This document shows, in pieces, positions 1 to 7,727 of a stretch of 26,031 nt of DNA. The notes under the pieces are model-generated. The model saw only the letters and a program-made list of their open reading frames with translations, was not told the origin of the DNA and made no database searches. Each line of letters opens with the position of its first letter. The stretch's first letter is position 1. Origin of the DNA: Porphyromonadaceae bacterium UBA4277 (GTDB lineage Bacteria; Bacteroidota; Bacteroidia; Bacteroidales; Muribaculaceae); contig DGVT01000010.1 of assembly GCA_002395965.1 (NCBI GenBank), forward strand, positions 1 to 26,031. Reading direction: 5' to 3'. Position numbers and translations under genes: made by a program.

Positions 1-882
1 CTCCTCCATGCCGGCAAGGTGCTGGATGGCACCGCTTATACCGCAAGCCATGTAGAGGTTAGGACGCACGGTCTTGCCGGTCTGTCCCACCTGGCACTCA
101 TGCGGCATGACGCCGTTATCGACCATGGCACGCGACGAAGCCACTTGTCCGCCGAGCACATCGGCCAGAGCCTGCAGCTTGTCGAAGCCTTCCTTGTTGT
201 GCACGCCACGACCGCCCGAGACGAGGATCTTAGCCTCGGCAATGTCGGCAACTTGCTTGTCGGCCTTGATGGTCTCGACGAGTTTCACCTTGAACTTAGA
301 AGTGTCGAACTTGGGTGTGAACTCGGTTACGACGCCCTGACGTCCCGGCTGGCGCTGCATCTTTTGCATCACGCCGGGGCGCACTGTTGACATCTGCGGG
401 CGCGTGTTGGGGCACACGATGGTAGCCATCAGGTTGCCGCCGAATGCGGGACGCGTAGAGTGCAGTTCAAGTTCCTCTTCCTTGTTGGGCTTCACCTCGA
501 GCTTTGTGCAGTCGGCAGTAAGGCCGGCCTTCAGGCGCGAAGCCAGACGCGGAGCCATGTCGCGGCCAATGGTGGTGGCACCATAGAGCACGATGTTGGG
601 CTTGCGGTCGATGATGATTTGCGACATCACCTGCGAGTATTGCTCGCTCAGGTAGTCCTTGAGCTCGGGAGTGTCAACGACGATAACCTCGTCGGCACCA
701 TACTCGATGAGCGTTTGAGCCTGGTCCTTGATGCCACAGCCCAACAGCAGTGCCACGACTTTCTGTCCCAGGTCGTCGGCCAGATTGCGAGCCTTACCTA
801 AAAGTTCAAATGCAACGGACTGGATGACTCCCTCACGCTGTTCAGCAAAAACGAATACGTTCTTATAATCTTTCTTTTCCAT
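1..882 (-). CDS. etfA: Electron transfer flavoprotein alpha subunit (partial, 3' end outside window)
   Basis: The minus-strand frame opens at ATG 882 (MEKKDYKNVFVFAEQREG) and stays open to the window edge, giving 294 residues of a family that is usually 320-345 long, so roughly the last 45 are missing. The FAD-domain signature is clear: SGGRGV, then the run GQTGKTVRPNLYMACGISGA followed by IQHLAGM. EtfA binds FAD and, with EtfB, carries electrons to or from acyl-CoA dehydrogenases in the cytoplasm. It follows etfB after 11 bp and ends the visible operon after bcd and etfB, so its partner here is almost certainly the butyryl-CoA dehydrogenase. Family assignment is firm. Whether this Etf bifurcates electrons is inference from context. 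Confidence 0.95.
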   Translation of the reverse strand, partial: MEKKDYKNVFVFAEQREGVIQSVAFELLGKARNLADDLGQKVVALLLGCGIKDQAQTLIEYGADEVIVVDTPELKDYLSEQYSQVMSQIIIDRKPNIVLYGATTIGRDMAPRLASRLKAGLTADCTKLEVKPNKEEELELHSTRPAFGGNLMATIVCPNTRPQMSTVRPGVMQKMQRQPGRQGVVTEFTPKFDTSKFKVKLVETIKADKQVADIAEAKILVSGGRGVHNKEGFDKLQALADVLGGQVASSRAMVDNGVMPHECQVGQTGKTVRPNLYMACGISGAIQHLAGMEE

Positions 883-893
883 AGACTTGACTT

Positions 894-1676
894 TTAGATG
901 ATGTGTTTCTCTTTCAGTTTATTCACAATAAGCTCAACGGCTTCTTCCTCGCTCACCTCGTGCACTTCGCCCGGAGCCTTCATGGCCTTTGGGAACGACT
1001 GGAACACCTTAGTGGGCGATCCTGCGAGTCCTAACTTGCCTTCGTCAACGTCGATTTTGTCGGCGCTCCACACTTCCACCTCGCGGTCATAGGCCTCTAC
1101 GATGCCGCTCACGCTCATGTAGCGCGGCTCGAAAGCCGATGCGAGCACTGTGAGCAGGCATTTGCCTTCCACTTCCAGCACTTGCACGCTGTCTTCATTC
1201 TCTTTGTGCACCAGCAGGTGGCCGTTGTCCATGAGCTGGGCATCGGTAACGTAGGTGATTTGCGGCAGGTCGAGGTGCTCGGCCAGCTCGGGACCCACCT
1301 GAGCCGTATCGCCATCGATAGCCTGACGGCCGGCGATAATCAGGTCGTAGTCGAGCACGCGGCACAGTCCCGACAAAGCGTAGGACGTGGCCAGTGTGTC
1401 GGCACCGGCAAACTTGCGGTCGCTGAGCAGGATTGCGCGGTCGGCACCCATTGCGAGAGCTTCACGCAGCATGACATCGGCCTGCGGCGGACCCATCGAG
1501 ATAACAGTAACGTTGGCACCCACCTTGTCCTTCATCTGCAGGGCGAGTTCAAGACCGCCCTTATCATCGGGGTTCATAATGCTCGGTACACCTTCACGTA
1601 TCAGCGTTCCCTTCACGGGATCGATCTTGATTTCGGTTGTATCGGGAACTTGTTTAATACAAACTATAATATTCAT
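894..1676 (-). CDS. etfB: Electron transfer flavoprotein beta subunit
   Basis: 260 residues, the normal length for EtfB. It starts MNIIVCIKQVPDTTEIKIDP and contains IMNPDDKGGLELALQMKD, VISMGPPQADVMLREALAMG and AGRQAIDGDTAQVGPELAEH, the conserved nucleotide and FAD contact segments of the family. It forms the heterodimer with EtfA. From memory, these segments resemble EtfB of the Acidaminococcus/clostridial Bcd-Etf group, where NADH reduces crotonyl-CoA and ferredoxin together. That group assignment needs a tree. The gene lies 15 bp after bcd and 11 bp before etfA, so the three are surely co-transcribed. The ATG at 1676 is the only sensible start. Confidence 0.96.
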   Translation of the reverse strand: MNIIVCIKQVPDTTEIKIDPVKGTLIREGVPSIMNPDDKGGLELALQMKDKVGANVTVISMGPPQADVMLREALAMGADRAILLSDRKFAGADTLATSYALSGLCRVLDYDLIIAGRQAIDGDTAQVGPELAEHLDLPQITYVTDAQLMDNGHLLVHKENEDSVQVLEVEGKCLLTVLASAFEPRYMSVSGIVEAYDREVEVWSADKIDVDEGKLGLAGSPTKVFQSFPKAMKAPGEVHEVSEEEAVELIVNKLKEKHII

Positions 1677-1691
1677 ATTGCTTTCCTTTAA

Positions 1692-2831
1692 TTATTTGAA
1701 TAAATGACCTGCGATGACCATGCGCTGGACCTCGGACGTTCCTTCGTAAATCTCGGTAATCTTAGCATCACGCATCATGCGCTCAACGGGGTACTCACGG
1801 GTGTAGCCATATCCGCCATGGAACTGCACAGCCTTAGTGGTAACCTCCATAGCTGTCTCGGCGGCAAAGAGCTTAGCCATAGCGGCATCGGCCGAATAGG
1901 GCATGCCGTTGTCCTTCTTCCATGCTGCACTGCGCACCAGCAGACGGGCAGCCTCAACCTTAGTCTTGAGGTCGGCCATCTGGAACTGCGTGTTCTGGAA
2001 CTTGGCGATGGCGCGGCCAAACTGCTTGCGTTCCTTGGTATATTTCACCGTCTCGTCCATAGCGCCCTGGGCGATGCCCAGTGCTTGTGAAGCGATACCG
2101 ATGCGACCGCCGTCGAGCGTCTTCATGGCGATGTTGAAGCCCTTGCCAAGCGGGCCGAGCAGGTTCTCCTTGGGTACTTCGCAGTTTTCAAAAATCAACT
2201 CACAAGTTGCACTGCCGCGAATACCCATCTTGAGCTCCTTCTTGCCGATTGAGAAACCGGGCATACCCTTCTCAACGATAAACGCCGAGATACCCTTGGT
2301 GCCCTTCGACTTGTCGGTCATCGCCATGACGATGAATACGTGAGCATTCGAAGCGTTGGTGATGAAAATCTTGGAGCCGTTGAGAATCCACTTGTCGCCG
2401 GCATCCACAGCAGTTGTCTGCTGCATAGCGGCATCGGTGCCTGCATTAGGCTCGGTAAGGCCGAAAGCACCGATCCACTCGCCCGATGCGAGCTTGGGCA
2501 GATACTTCATCTTCTGCTCCTCGGTTCCGTTCTCCATGATAGGAGCCATGCACAGCGAGGTGTGAGCCGAAAGCACAACACCCGTAGTTGCACACACACG
2601 CGAGAGTTCCTCTACAGCCATGATATACATCTGCACTGTGCCGCCTGCGCCGCCATACTGCTTGGGAACAGGAATACCCATGATGCCTAATTTGCCCATC
2701 TTTTCAACGGTCTCGATTGGGAATCGTTCCTGCTCGTCAATCTCGGCTGCTAAAGGCTTTACCTCGTTTTCTGCAAACGAGCGAATCATCTGCAGGAAAA
2801 GTTGTTCTGTCTTTGAATAGCTAAAATCCAT
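1692..2831 (-). CDS. bcd: Short-chain (butyryl-CoA) acyl-CoA dehydrogenase
   Basis: 379 residues, typical for short-chain acyl-CoA dehydrogenases. The N-terminal helical domain begins MDFSYSKTEQLFLQMIRSFA. The flavin signature GAFGLTEPNAGTDAA is near residues 121-135, and the C-terminal signature ITEIYEGTSEVQR is near 358-370, with Glu363 in the position of the catalytic base of SCAD/BCD enzymes. In this pathway it reduces crotonyl-CoA to butyryl-CoA with electrons from EtfAB, the oxidant sink of lysine fermentation. It sits directly upstream of etfB and after an 87-bp spacer containing a heptamer repeat. Family assignment is certain. The crotonyl-CoA substrate is inferred from the neighbours kal, crt and hbd. 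Confidence 0.95.
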   Translation of the reverse strand: MDFSYSKTEQLFLQMIRSFAENEVKPLAAEIDEQERFPIETVEKMGKLGIMGIPVPKQYGGAGGTVQMYIMAVEELSRVCATTGVVLSAHTSLCMAPIMENGTEEQKMKYLPKLASGEWIGAFGLTEPNAGTDAAMQQTTAVDAGDKWILNGSKIFITNASNAHVFIVMAMTDKSKGTKGISAFIVEKGMPGFSIGKKELKMGIRGSATCELIFENCEVPKENLLGPLGKGFNIAMKTLDGGRIGIASQALGIAQGAMDETVKYTKERKQFGRAIAKFQNTQFQMADLKTKVEAARLLVRSAAWKKDNGMPYSADAAMAKLFAAETAMEVTTKAVQFHGGYGYTREYPVERMMRDAKITEIYEGTSEVQRMVIAGHLFK

Positions 2832-2852
2832 ATTCTGTTTAATTTGTTTTCT

Positions 2853-2887
2853 TAGTTACAAGCTGCGAGCTGCAAGCTGCAAGCGAG
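2853..2887. repeat. Heptamer tandem repeat in hbd-bcd spacer
   Basis: The 87-bp gap between hbd and bcd holds the 7-mers aagctgc (2860-2866), gagctgc (2867-2873) and aagctgc (2874-2880), flanked by the looser copies tagttac (2853-2859) and aagcgag (2881-2887). Such slippage-prone tracts are common in noncoding DNA. No function is evident. Confidence 0.6.
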
Positions 2888-2918
2888 TCGCACGCCACGG
2901 CCTGCCGCCCGCATCCAA

Positions 2919-3755
2919 TTAATATTTGTAGAATCCCTCGCCGGTCTTGCGTCCGAGCAGTCCGGCACGCACCATCTTGCGCAGCAGTGGATGAGGACGA
3001 TACTTTGGATCGCCAAACTCGTTGTAGAGCACCTCCATGATGGCCAAGTTCACATCGTTGCCGATGAGGTCGGCCAGTGCGAGCGGTCCCATGGGATGAT
3101 TTGCACCCAGCATCATGCACTTGTCGATGTCCTCGGCACTTGCAATGCCGTCGGCCAGGATGCCCACAGCCTCGTTAATCATCGGAATAAGGATGCGGTT
3201 AACCACAAATCCAGGAGCCTCGTTCACGGGCACCGGAGTCTTGCCTATTGCGGTCGTAAGGTCGATGATGCACTTTGCAGTCTCATCGCTTGTGAGCTGA
3301 CCCTTGATGACCTCCACGAGTGCCATGCGGTCGGCGGGATTGAAGAAGTGACAGCCAATGAATTGTGCCGGGCGCGATGTGCAAGCGGCAATCTCGGTAA
3401 TCGACAGCGACGACGAGTTGGTTGCAAAGATTGTCTCGGGCTTGCAAATGCCATCCAGCTCCTTGAACACCTCTTTCTTGAGGTCCATGTTTTCGACGGC
3501 AGCCTCAATCACGAGGTCGGCATCGGCAAATGTTGCATAGTCGGTAGTGGTGGTAATGTTGGCCAAGATGGCATCGACAGCCTCCTGAGTGAGCTTGCCC
3601 TTTTCCACCAGCTTATTGTAACCCTTAGCAATAGAAGCCATGGCCTTGTCGAGGCTGGCTTGCGTGCGGCTCTTCATAACCACAGGCATCTTGGCGGCAA
3701 AAGCCTTAACGATACCCTTAGCCATGGTTCCGGTTCCAATTACATAAATTTTCAT
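2919..3755 (-). CDS. hbd: 3-hydroxybutyryl-CoA dehydrogenase
   Basis: 278 residues, close to the usual 280. The NAD-binding motif GTGTMAKG is at residues 7-14, very near the start. Next come DADLVIEAAVE and the catalytic-domain signatures NSSSLSI (113-119), GCHFFNP with His136, VEVIKG with Glu148 and GFVVNR with Asn186, all expected for the active site. It interconverts acetoacetyl-CoA and 3-hydroxybutyryl-CoA with NAD(P). The classical lysine pathway does not need this step, so it probably lets acetoacetyl-CoA run on to butyrate as an extra reductant sink, together with crt just upstream. The spacing to crt is 68 bp. Confidence 0.95.
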   Translation of the reverse strand: MKIYVIGTGTMAKGIVKAFAAKMPVVMKSRTQASLDKAMASIAKGYNKLVEKGKLTQEAVDAILANITTTTDYATFADADLVIEAAVENMDLKKEVFKELDGICKPETIFATNSSSLSITEIAACTSRPAQFIGCHFFNPADRMALVEVIKGQLTSDETAKCIIDLTTAIGKTPVPVNEAPGFVVNRILIPMINEAVGILADGIASAEDIDKCMMLGANHPMGPLALADLIGNDVNLAIMEVLYNEFGDPKYRPHPLLRKMVRAGLLGRKTGEGFYKY

Positions 3756-3823
3756 AATATCTATTAGTATAAAATTAATGTTTGATTAAAAATTCAAGTT
3801 CAGCGAGTTGTTAACCGGCTCAA

Positions 3824-4600
3824 TTAATTTCCGGTAAAGGCCGGCTTACGTTTTTTGAGGAATGCGTCCATGCCTTCTTTCTGGTCGGCAGTGTTGAAGC
3901 ACTGTCCGAACTTTTCATTCTCCAGCTCAATAGCTTCGTCGGCTCCTAAGTCATAGCTCTCGTTGATACACTTCTTTGCAAACGAGATGGCAATGGGTGC
4001 ATTAGCAACTATGCGCTGTGCCATTTCCATGGCTCTGCCCATGAGCTCGCCCTGAGCATACACAGCATTGACCAGTCCCACACGCAGAGCCTCGTCGGCG
4101 CGTATAGCCCGCCCGGTATAAATCATCTCCTTGGCAAAGCCTTGTCCCACGAGTTTAGCCAGGCGATAAGTGCCCGAGAAGCCGGGAATAATACCTAATC
4201 CCACTTCGGGCTGGCCAAACTTGGCATTGTCGGATGCGATGCGAATATCGCATGCCATAGCCAGCTCACAACCGCCGCCTAAGGCAAATCCGTTGACTGC
4301 TGCTATCACTGGAATGGGAAGCAGTTCAATCTTTCGGAACACTCCGGCTCCTAATTTACCAAATTCGTAACCCTCCTGTTCATTGAGGTGAGCCATCTCC
4401 GAGATGTCGGCTCCGGCCACAAACGATTTTTCGCCGTCGCCGGTGATGATGAGCACACGCGCTGCATCGTCAAGGTTATCGACGGCATCATCAAGTTCGC
4501 GCAGGATGGTAGAATTGAGCGCATTGAGCGACTTGGGCGCCGATATGGTGAACACGGCTACCGCACCTTGTGTCTCGACTTTCAAAAAACTGTATTCCAT
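3824..4600 (-). CDS. crt: Enoyl-CoA hydratase / crotonase
   Basis: 258 residues, full crotonase length. The oxyanion-hole segments AGADISEMA (residues 62-70) and NGFALGGGCELAMACD (103-118) are present. The two catalytic glutamates are Glu112 (GGCELA) and Glu132 (GQPEVGLG), so a hydratase rather than an isomerase-only member is expected. It would convert 3-hydroxybutyryl-CoA to crotonyl-CoA, linking hbd to bcd. The gene lies 17 bp after atoA. The exact substrate is inferred from the cluster, but the family is certain. Confidence 0.94.
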   Translation of the reverse strand: MEYSFLKVETQGAVAVFTISAPKSLNALNSTILRELDDAVDNLDDAARVLIITGDGEKSFVAGADISEMAHLNEQEGYEFGKLGAGVFRKIELLPIPVIAAVNGFALGGGCELAMACDIRIASDNAKFGQPEVGLGIIPGFSGTYRLAKLVGQGFAKEMIYTGRAIRADEALRVGLVNAVYAQGELMGRAMEMAQRIVANAPIAISFAKKCINESYDLGADEAIELENEKFGQCFNTADQKEGMDAFLKKRKPAFTGN

Positions 4601-4617
4601 AAGCCTTTGCCTGTTAA

Positions 4618-5277
4618 TTAGATGTCCATTGGTTTCAAGTCGGGCGAAATGATGAGCTTGGCCTCGGTTGCGGCCTGCACCTGCTCGACAGTGAACTCGG
4701 GATGGATTTCACGCAGCACGATGCCTTCGGGCGTGATGTCCATGACACCCATCTCGGTGATAATCATGTTAACTTGTCCTGCAGCAGTCAGGGGCAGTGT
4801 GCACTCCTTAAGAATCTTGGGAGAACCTTTCTGAGTGTGTTCCATGGTGAGGATCACACGCTTGGCACCCACCACCAGGTCCATGGCGCCACCCATGCCG
4901 GGAGCCATCTTGCCGGGGATAATCCAGTTAGCCAGATTTCCCTTTTCATCCACCTGCAGCGCACCCAGGAACGAGACGTTCACATGTCCGCCGCGTATGA
5001 TGGCAAACGAAGTAGCCGAGTCGAACGTCGAAGCTCCGTCGTTGAGTGTGATAAAACCACCGCCGGCATTGATAAGGTTCTTGTCCTCTTCTCCCTCGGC
5101 GGGTGTGGGACCCATACCCATTGCACCATTCTCGGTTTGTAAAGTCACCGAGACACCTTCGGGAAGATAGTTCGGAATCATGGTAGGAATACCGATACCT
5201 AAATTCACTACGTCACCATCGTGCAATTCCTTAGCAGCACGCTTTGCGATGACAACTCTCATTTCACTTTTATCCAT
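4618..5277 (-). CDS. atoA: Acetoacetate/butyrate CoA-transferase, beta subunit
   Basis: 219 residues, typical for the beta (B) subunit of class I CoA-transferases. NLGIGIPT is near residues 25-32. TENGAMGMGP carries Glu49, the residue position that forms the glutamyl-CoA thioester in this family. PGMGGAMDLVVGAKRV and TEMGVMD are further family signatures. With AtoD it should transfer CoA from butyryl-CoA to acetoacetate, yielding butyrate and acetoacetyl-CoA. Its alpha partner is not adjacent but lies at the head of the operon, about 8.6 kb upstream. ATG 5277 (MDKSEMRVV) is taken as start; the internal ATG five codons later is possible. Confidence 0.93.
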   Translation of the reverse strand: MDKSEMRVVIAKRAAKELHDGDVVNLGIGIPTMIPNYLPEGVSVTLQTENGAMGMGPTPAEGEEDKNLINAGGGFITLNDGASTFDSATSFAIIRGGHVNVSFLGALQVDEKGNLANWIIPGKMAPGMGGAMDLVVGAKRVILTMEHTQKGSPKILKECTLPLTAAGQVNMIITEMGVMDITPEGIVLREIHPEFTVEQVQAATEAKLIISPDLKPMDI

Positions 5278-5324
5278 AATGGTTTTTATTTAGAGATTAA
5301 TTATGTTGTTAAAATGATATTACT

Positions 5325-6113
5325 TCATTTCATGCCTCGTTTCACCATTTCCTGCACAACGAACGATGCCACGTCGTCGGCATAGGTATTCATGCCAAAG
5401 CCTGCATCGAAGCCCAGTTCCTTAGCCAGCTCGTGAGTGATGCGTGCACCACCGCAGCAGCAAATCATCTTGTCGCGCAAGCCTTCGGCCTCCATCAGTT
5501 CAATAAAGTTGGTGAGGTTCTGGATGTGGACGTCTTTCTGAGTTACCGTCTGCGAGATGATAAGTGCATCGGCATGGAGCTCCACGCCCTTGGCAATGAA
5601 CTCCTCGTTAGGCACTTGCGAGCCTAAATTGTAGGCGTCAATCATGTCGTAGCGCTCCAGGCCGTAATGGCCGGCATAGCCTTTCATGTTCATGATAGCA
5701 TCGATGCCCACAGTGTGCGCATCGGTGCCGGTCGAAGCGCCCACAATCACAATGTTACGGCCTATGTTCTCCTTGATATATTTATCGGTCTCATACATGT
5801 CCATCGTGGTGGATTCCACCTTGGGCACATAGATTGTGGAGTAATCTACCGTGTGTGAGCAGCTACCATAACAGTTGAAGAATGTGAAGCCCGGAGTGAG
5901 TTCTTTATAATAGACTACGCTGGGATTTTCCAGCCCCATCTTGCGCAGTAATTGCTTGGCTGCCTCCACAGCCTCGGCACCGCATGGCACCGGCAGGGTG
6001 AAGCTCAGTTGCACCTTGCCATCGTTCATCGTGTCGCCATAGGGCTTGATTTTCGTAAAGTCTAAGGTTTTGTCGAAGTCCTTAGCCTCCATTGAATATA
6101 AACCTTCGCTCAT
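5325..6113 (-). CDS. kamE: Beta-lysine 5,6-aminomutase, B12-binding beta subunit
   Basis: 262 residues, the family's usual size. The cobalamin-binding signature DAHTVG (DxHxxG) puts His133 as the lower cobalt ligand, and NMKGYAG puts Lys144 as the PLP Schiff-base lysine. From memory these are the same numbers reported for the Clostridium sticklandii enzyme, a strong match. With KamD it moves the terminal amino group of beta-lysine from C6 to C5 using adenosylcobalamin and PLP, giving 3,5-diaminohexanoate. It begins 18 bp after kamD. The ATG at 6113 is used; an in-frame ATG seven codons later (MEAKDFDK) cannot be excluded. Confidence 0.96.
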   Translation of the reverse strand: MSEGLYSMEAKDFDKTLDFTKIKPYGDTMNDGKVQLSFTLPVPCGAEAVEAAKQLLRKMGLENPSVVYYKELTPGFTFFNCYGSCSHTVDYSTIYVPKVESTTMDMYETDKYIKENIGRNIVIVGASTGTDAHTVGIDAIMNMKGYAGHYGLERYDMIDAYNLGSQVPNEEFIAKGVELHADALIISQTVTQKDVHIQNLTNFIELMEAEGLRDKMICCCGGARITHELAKELGFDAGFGMNTYADDVASFVVQEMVKRGMK

Positions 6114-6131
6114 ATATCTTGCATTTTATAA

Positions 6132-7688
6132 TTATCGTTTACCTTTCATCAACTCTACAAACGGGTTAAGATAGTTCTCACCCTTCATGGTGACACCGGC
6201 CAGTCCCTTGCCGCCGTTCTTGGGTCGCTTCACATCGCCGAAGATACCCTTCTCGAGTGCGGTGAACAGGCCTTCCTTATTGATGTCTTCAAGGAGCTTG
6301 ATAGTGTTATCAACCACCTCCTTGGCACGAGTGCGGCATATACCACCTTCCACAAACTGCATTTCCTCGCCTATGCTCTTCATGTTATTGAAGATGTACT
6401 TGGCGTTTTCGATCGACAGGTAACGGTCGCTCATGAAGGGCGTGTGGATGGCCTCGGTGGGCATTCCCAACAGCTGAATACCCTGATGTGTCCAGATGCC
6501 GATCATGTTAAACAGCGCGTCCTGAATGTGACCGCGGAAAATGTTACCGGTCATGAACTTCGTGGGCGGCATATACTTGAGCGTTGCCTTGGGGAAAATC
6601 TCACGCGTCATCTGCGCCTGGGCAAGCTCGAGCAAGAATCCGTTTTCGAGCATTGGATCCATCTCAAAGGCGTGTCCGAGTCCCATTTGCTCTTCACGCA
6701 AGCCAGCCATCAGTGCCAGCTGCTCATTGATAAGGTCGGAAGCCAGCACAGTGTGGGCCGCTTCCACAGCATCGGCAGTAGTGAGGTAGTTGTCCTCGCC
6801 GGTATTGATAATCACTCCGGCAAAGCCATTGATAATGCGGCTCATGTACTGGTCGATGAGCGTGCGCTGCATGTTAATGTCACGGAACAAGATACCATAC
6901 AGGGCATCATTAAGCATCACGTCCAGTCCCTCGAATGCACCCATGATGGCAATCTCGGGCATACACAAGCCTGAGCAGTAGTTACACAGGCGTATGTAGC
7001 GCCCCTGCTCCTCGCCCACTTCATCAAGGGCCTTGCGCATGATGCGGAAGTTCTCTTGGGTGGCAAACGTGCCGCCGAAGCCCTCGGTAGTAGCACCATA
7101 GGGCACATAGTCGAGCAAGCTCTGGCCGGTGGTGCGTATCACGGCTATCACATCGGCACCCTGCCGGGCTCCGGCTTGCGCCTGAACCACGTCTTCATAG
7201 ATGTTTCCGGTTGCGACAATTATATAGAGGTAAGGCTTAGGGCCTTCACCTATCGTTTCAAGATAATGTTCACGACGGGCACGGCGCGTGCGTATGCGGC
7301 TCATGCTCTCGTCGATTACCGGTTGCAGCACATGAGCTATTTGCTCGGCATCGCGTGTTACAACCTTAGTAATGTCTATTTCTCCGGTGGAAACTTTCTC
7401 GGCAATCTGCTGAGGATTTAAGCCGGTCTGCAGCATTGCGTTGGCTATGAAGAACAGGGCTCCTTCACCCAGCACACCCTTGTCCTTGAGAGCATCCACC
7501 ACCACGTTGGGCAACGGCACCTGGTTATCATCCACGCCGTCGATGCCCATCAAGCGGCACAGAGTGCGCTCAACGGCCACGGTGGTGTATTGCTCGACAA
7601 AGGTCTGCACATCTTGAGCAATGTTCTTGGCCAACCCGCGGGCATATTCCACTTTCTCAAAGTCTAATCCTAATTTGCTCTTTTGCAT
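6132..7688 (-). CDS. kamD: Beta-lysine 5,6-aminomutase, alpha subunit
   Basis: 518 residues, matching the roughly 517 expected for KamD. It opens MQKSKLGLDFEKVEYARGLA and carries long conserved stretches such as YLYIIVATGNIYEDVVQA, QSLLDYVPYGATTEGFGGTF and YCSGLCMPEIAIMGAFEGLD. The alpha subunit is a TIM barrel that binds PLP and substrate, while KamE carries cobalamin. Identification rests on length, these stretches and the invariant kamD-kamE pairing. It follows kamC by 39 bp. Confidence 0.95.
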   Translation of the reverse strand: MQKSKLGLDFEKVEYARGLAKNIAQDVQTFVEQYTTVAVERTLCRLMGIDGVDDNQVPLPNVVVDALKDKGVLGEGALFFIANAMLQTGLNPQQIAEKVSTGEIDITKVVTRDAEQIAHVLQPVIDESMSRIRTRRARREHYLETIGEGPKPYLYIIVATGNIYEDVVQAQAGARQGADVIAVIRTTGQSLLDYVPYGATTEGFGGTFATQENFRIMRKALDEVGEEQGRYIRLCNYCSGLCMPEIAIMGAFEGLDVMLNDALYGILFRDINMQRTLIDQYMSRIINGFAGVIINTGEDNYLTTADAVEAAHTVLASDLINEQLALMAGLREEQMGLGHAFEMDPMLENGFLLELAQAQMTREIFPKATLKYMPPTKFMTGNIFRGHIQDALFNMIGIWTHQGIQLLGMPTEAIHTPFMSDRYLSIENAKYIFNNMKSIGEEMQFVEGGICRTRAKEVVDNTIKLLEDINKEGLFTALEKGIFGDVKRPKNGGKGLAGVTMKGENYLNPFVELMKGKR

Positions 7689-7727
7689 ATTCCTGTGATA
7701 TTGTTTCTAAGTGTTTGGTTCTAAAAA

